Positions 5,667 to 6,434 of a stretch of 6,434 nt of DNA are shown here, piece after piece (position 1 is the stretch's first letter; the number at the start of each line of letters is the position of its first letter). The stretch covers positions 1 to 6,434 of the forward strand of contig JAISYY010000273.1 in assembly GCA_031269635.1 (NCBI GenBank). Reading direction: 5' to 3'. The position numbers and the translations under genes were made by a program. The stretch comes from Tannerella sp. GTDB lineage: Bacteria > Bacteroidota > Bacteroidia > Bacteroidales > Tannerellaceae. The notes under the pieces are model-generated. The model did no database searches. It was not told the DNA's origin and worked only from the letters and a program-made list of their open reading frames with translations.

Positions 5667-6434
5667 TTATAAATCATTAAAGGCTGTTTCGAGCCATGTT
5701 ATGTGGTTTTTGAAAAATTGTATGTCGCAATCCACTTCCCTGTCGAACGAGCCAAGAGGGATTCCGCCAACGTGGATTTGCTTGTCCAGGATGTCCCAGC
5801 GTTGAAAATTCAACTTCTGCGATTCATATAATTCCTGCCGCAATACGTCAAAATAGTCAAGCATCGCCATCGCCTCCGACTTGTATTCAGCCCAGACGGA
5901 TTTCACAAGCGCTCTGAAATCAGCGTCCTCAAGCATCTTGTCGAAATAGAAGAAACTGCCGCCATTCAAAACCCAGTAATCAGCCGGACGCGGACGATCG
6001 CCGTCATACCATCCGATGCCTGTTGTCCATTCAAAATCCCAGACCGGACCCATCGTCAGTTTGCTGTTATCGTCCCTGCCGTCTTTGAGCAGATAAAAAT
6101 TGGTATCTATATTTGCAATGATCTGCTGAAATACAAACCACCGTGCAAAACTGTACATGTCAATATATCGCTTGTAACCTTTGTCGGGGTCGCCGAACGG
6201 CAAAAAGAACAGCGCTGTTTCAAAATCATTGACATACTTGCGGATATACTCCACCTCCTGTTCTGTAATATCATCCGTATCGGGGTTCTTAAAGCTCCAT
6301 CCATACCCTCTGACGGCGGATTTAAACCATACCGGTTCGTGTATGTAATAATCGTCACGCTCAATGATATAGCCCCGTTCGGGTACGTTGATTCTGTTTT
6401 TGCCCTGCTCAATATGTTCCGTCAGGTTGTAGTT
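5667..6434 (-). CDS. CotH kinase family protein (N-terminus outside window)
   Basis: The frame is open to the window edge, so 255 C-terminal residues are visible. A GTG at 6254 is not a convincing start because the 60 codons before it continue the family sequence (NYNLTEHIEQGKNRINV, then GYIIERDDYY). The CotH family comprises kinases with an atypical protein-kinase-like fold; Bacillus CotH phosphorylates spore-coat proteins. The conserved order is present: the YNLTEHIE strand, the EQEVEYI..YV..FE helix, YIDMYSFARWFVFQQIIANIDT with D110, then LTMGPVWDFEW with D133, by analogy the metal- and ATP-binding acidic residues. The organism type does not form spores. Bacteroidota members of this family are usually exported, though the signal region is not visible here. 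The gene precedes the SUMF1-fold lipoprotein by 5 bp and must share its transcript. Partner substrates are unknown. Confidence 0.88.
   Translation of the reverse strand, partial: NYNLTEHIEQGKNRINVPERGYIIERDDYYIHEPVWFKSAVRGYGWSFKNPDTDDITEQEVEYIRKYVNDFETALFFLPFGDPDKGYKRYIDMYSFARWFVFQQIIANIDTNFYLLKDGRDDNSKLTMGPVWDFEWTTGIGWYDGDRPRPADYWVLNGGSFFYFDKMLEDADFRALVKSVWAEYKSEAMAMLDYFDVLRQELYESQKLNFQRWDILDKQIHVGGIPLGSFDREVDCDIQFFKNHITWLETAFNDL

Noticed and set aside
4894..5805. A 303-codon plus-strand open frame opposite the SUMF1-type and CotH-type genes
   Set aside because: It is antisense to two well-supported protein families, has no domain I recognise, and its composition (runs of Ala, Val, Pro and Arg) is what the reverse frame of those genes would give.
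6107..6412. A 101-codon minus-strand frame overlapping the start of the CotH-type region
   Set aside because: It is the shifted frame of the CotH-type gene, whose own frame is open to the window edge and carries the family motifs.

Overview
The window looks like a chromosomal segment of a Bacteroidota bacterium, probably of the order Bacteroidales. Two intergenic sites match the Bacteroidota sigma-factor promoter closely (TAnnTTTGC boxes at 547-555 and 3868-3876, each with a TTTG-like -33 element 19-20 bp upstream). Starts have A-rich leaders without a clear Shine-Dalgarno. The gene content also fits this phylum: a large KamA-family radical SAM protein, an Rpn/PD-(D/E)XK putative transposase with EEGIEIG repeats, an AraC-type regulator C-terminus, a SUMF1-fold lipoprotein and a CotH-family protein. 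Genus cannot be told from this sequence.

Layout, plus strand. Bases 1-378 are the C-terminal end of an AraC-family DNA-binding protein that begins outside the window. A 213-bp gap carries a good promoter for an Rpn-type PD-(D/E)XK nuclease/putative transposase (592-1587). Its C-terminal tail holds three 24-bp tandem repeats. Directly behind its stop codon lies a short degenerate copy of part of the same tail (1584-1643), which runs into an imperfect hairpin. Next is a 695-residue KamA-family radical SAM protein (1711-3798). It keeps the iron-sulfur and probable PLP-lysine motifs of lysine 2,3-aminomutase but lacks the residues known to read lysine and those that bind zinc.

Bases 3799-4143 hold no ordinary gene. 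They do hold a near-consensus plus-strand promoter with nothing conventional behind it, possibly a small RNA or a relic, and a strong intrinsic terminator for the genes arriving on the minus strand.

Layout, minus strand, read from 6434 down to 4144. A CotH-kinase-family protein (5' end outside the window), a SUMF1/formylglycine-generating-enzyme-fold lipoprotein and a small probable outer-membrane beta-barrel protein follow one another with gaps of 5 and 24 bp, ending at the terminator at 4022-4061. They look like one transcription unit making cell-envelope proteins. I know of no described system made of exactly this trio, so a joint function is inference only.

The parts most worth a second look are the CotH/SUMF1/barrel operon, the altered active site of the KamA-like enzyme, the orphan promoter with its possible small transcript, and the duplicated tail of the nuclease gene. 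No rRNA, tRNA, CRISPR array or complete insertion sequence was seen.
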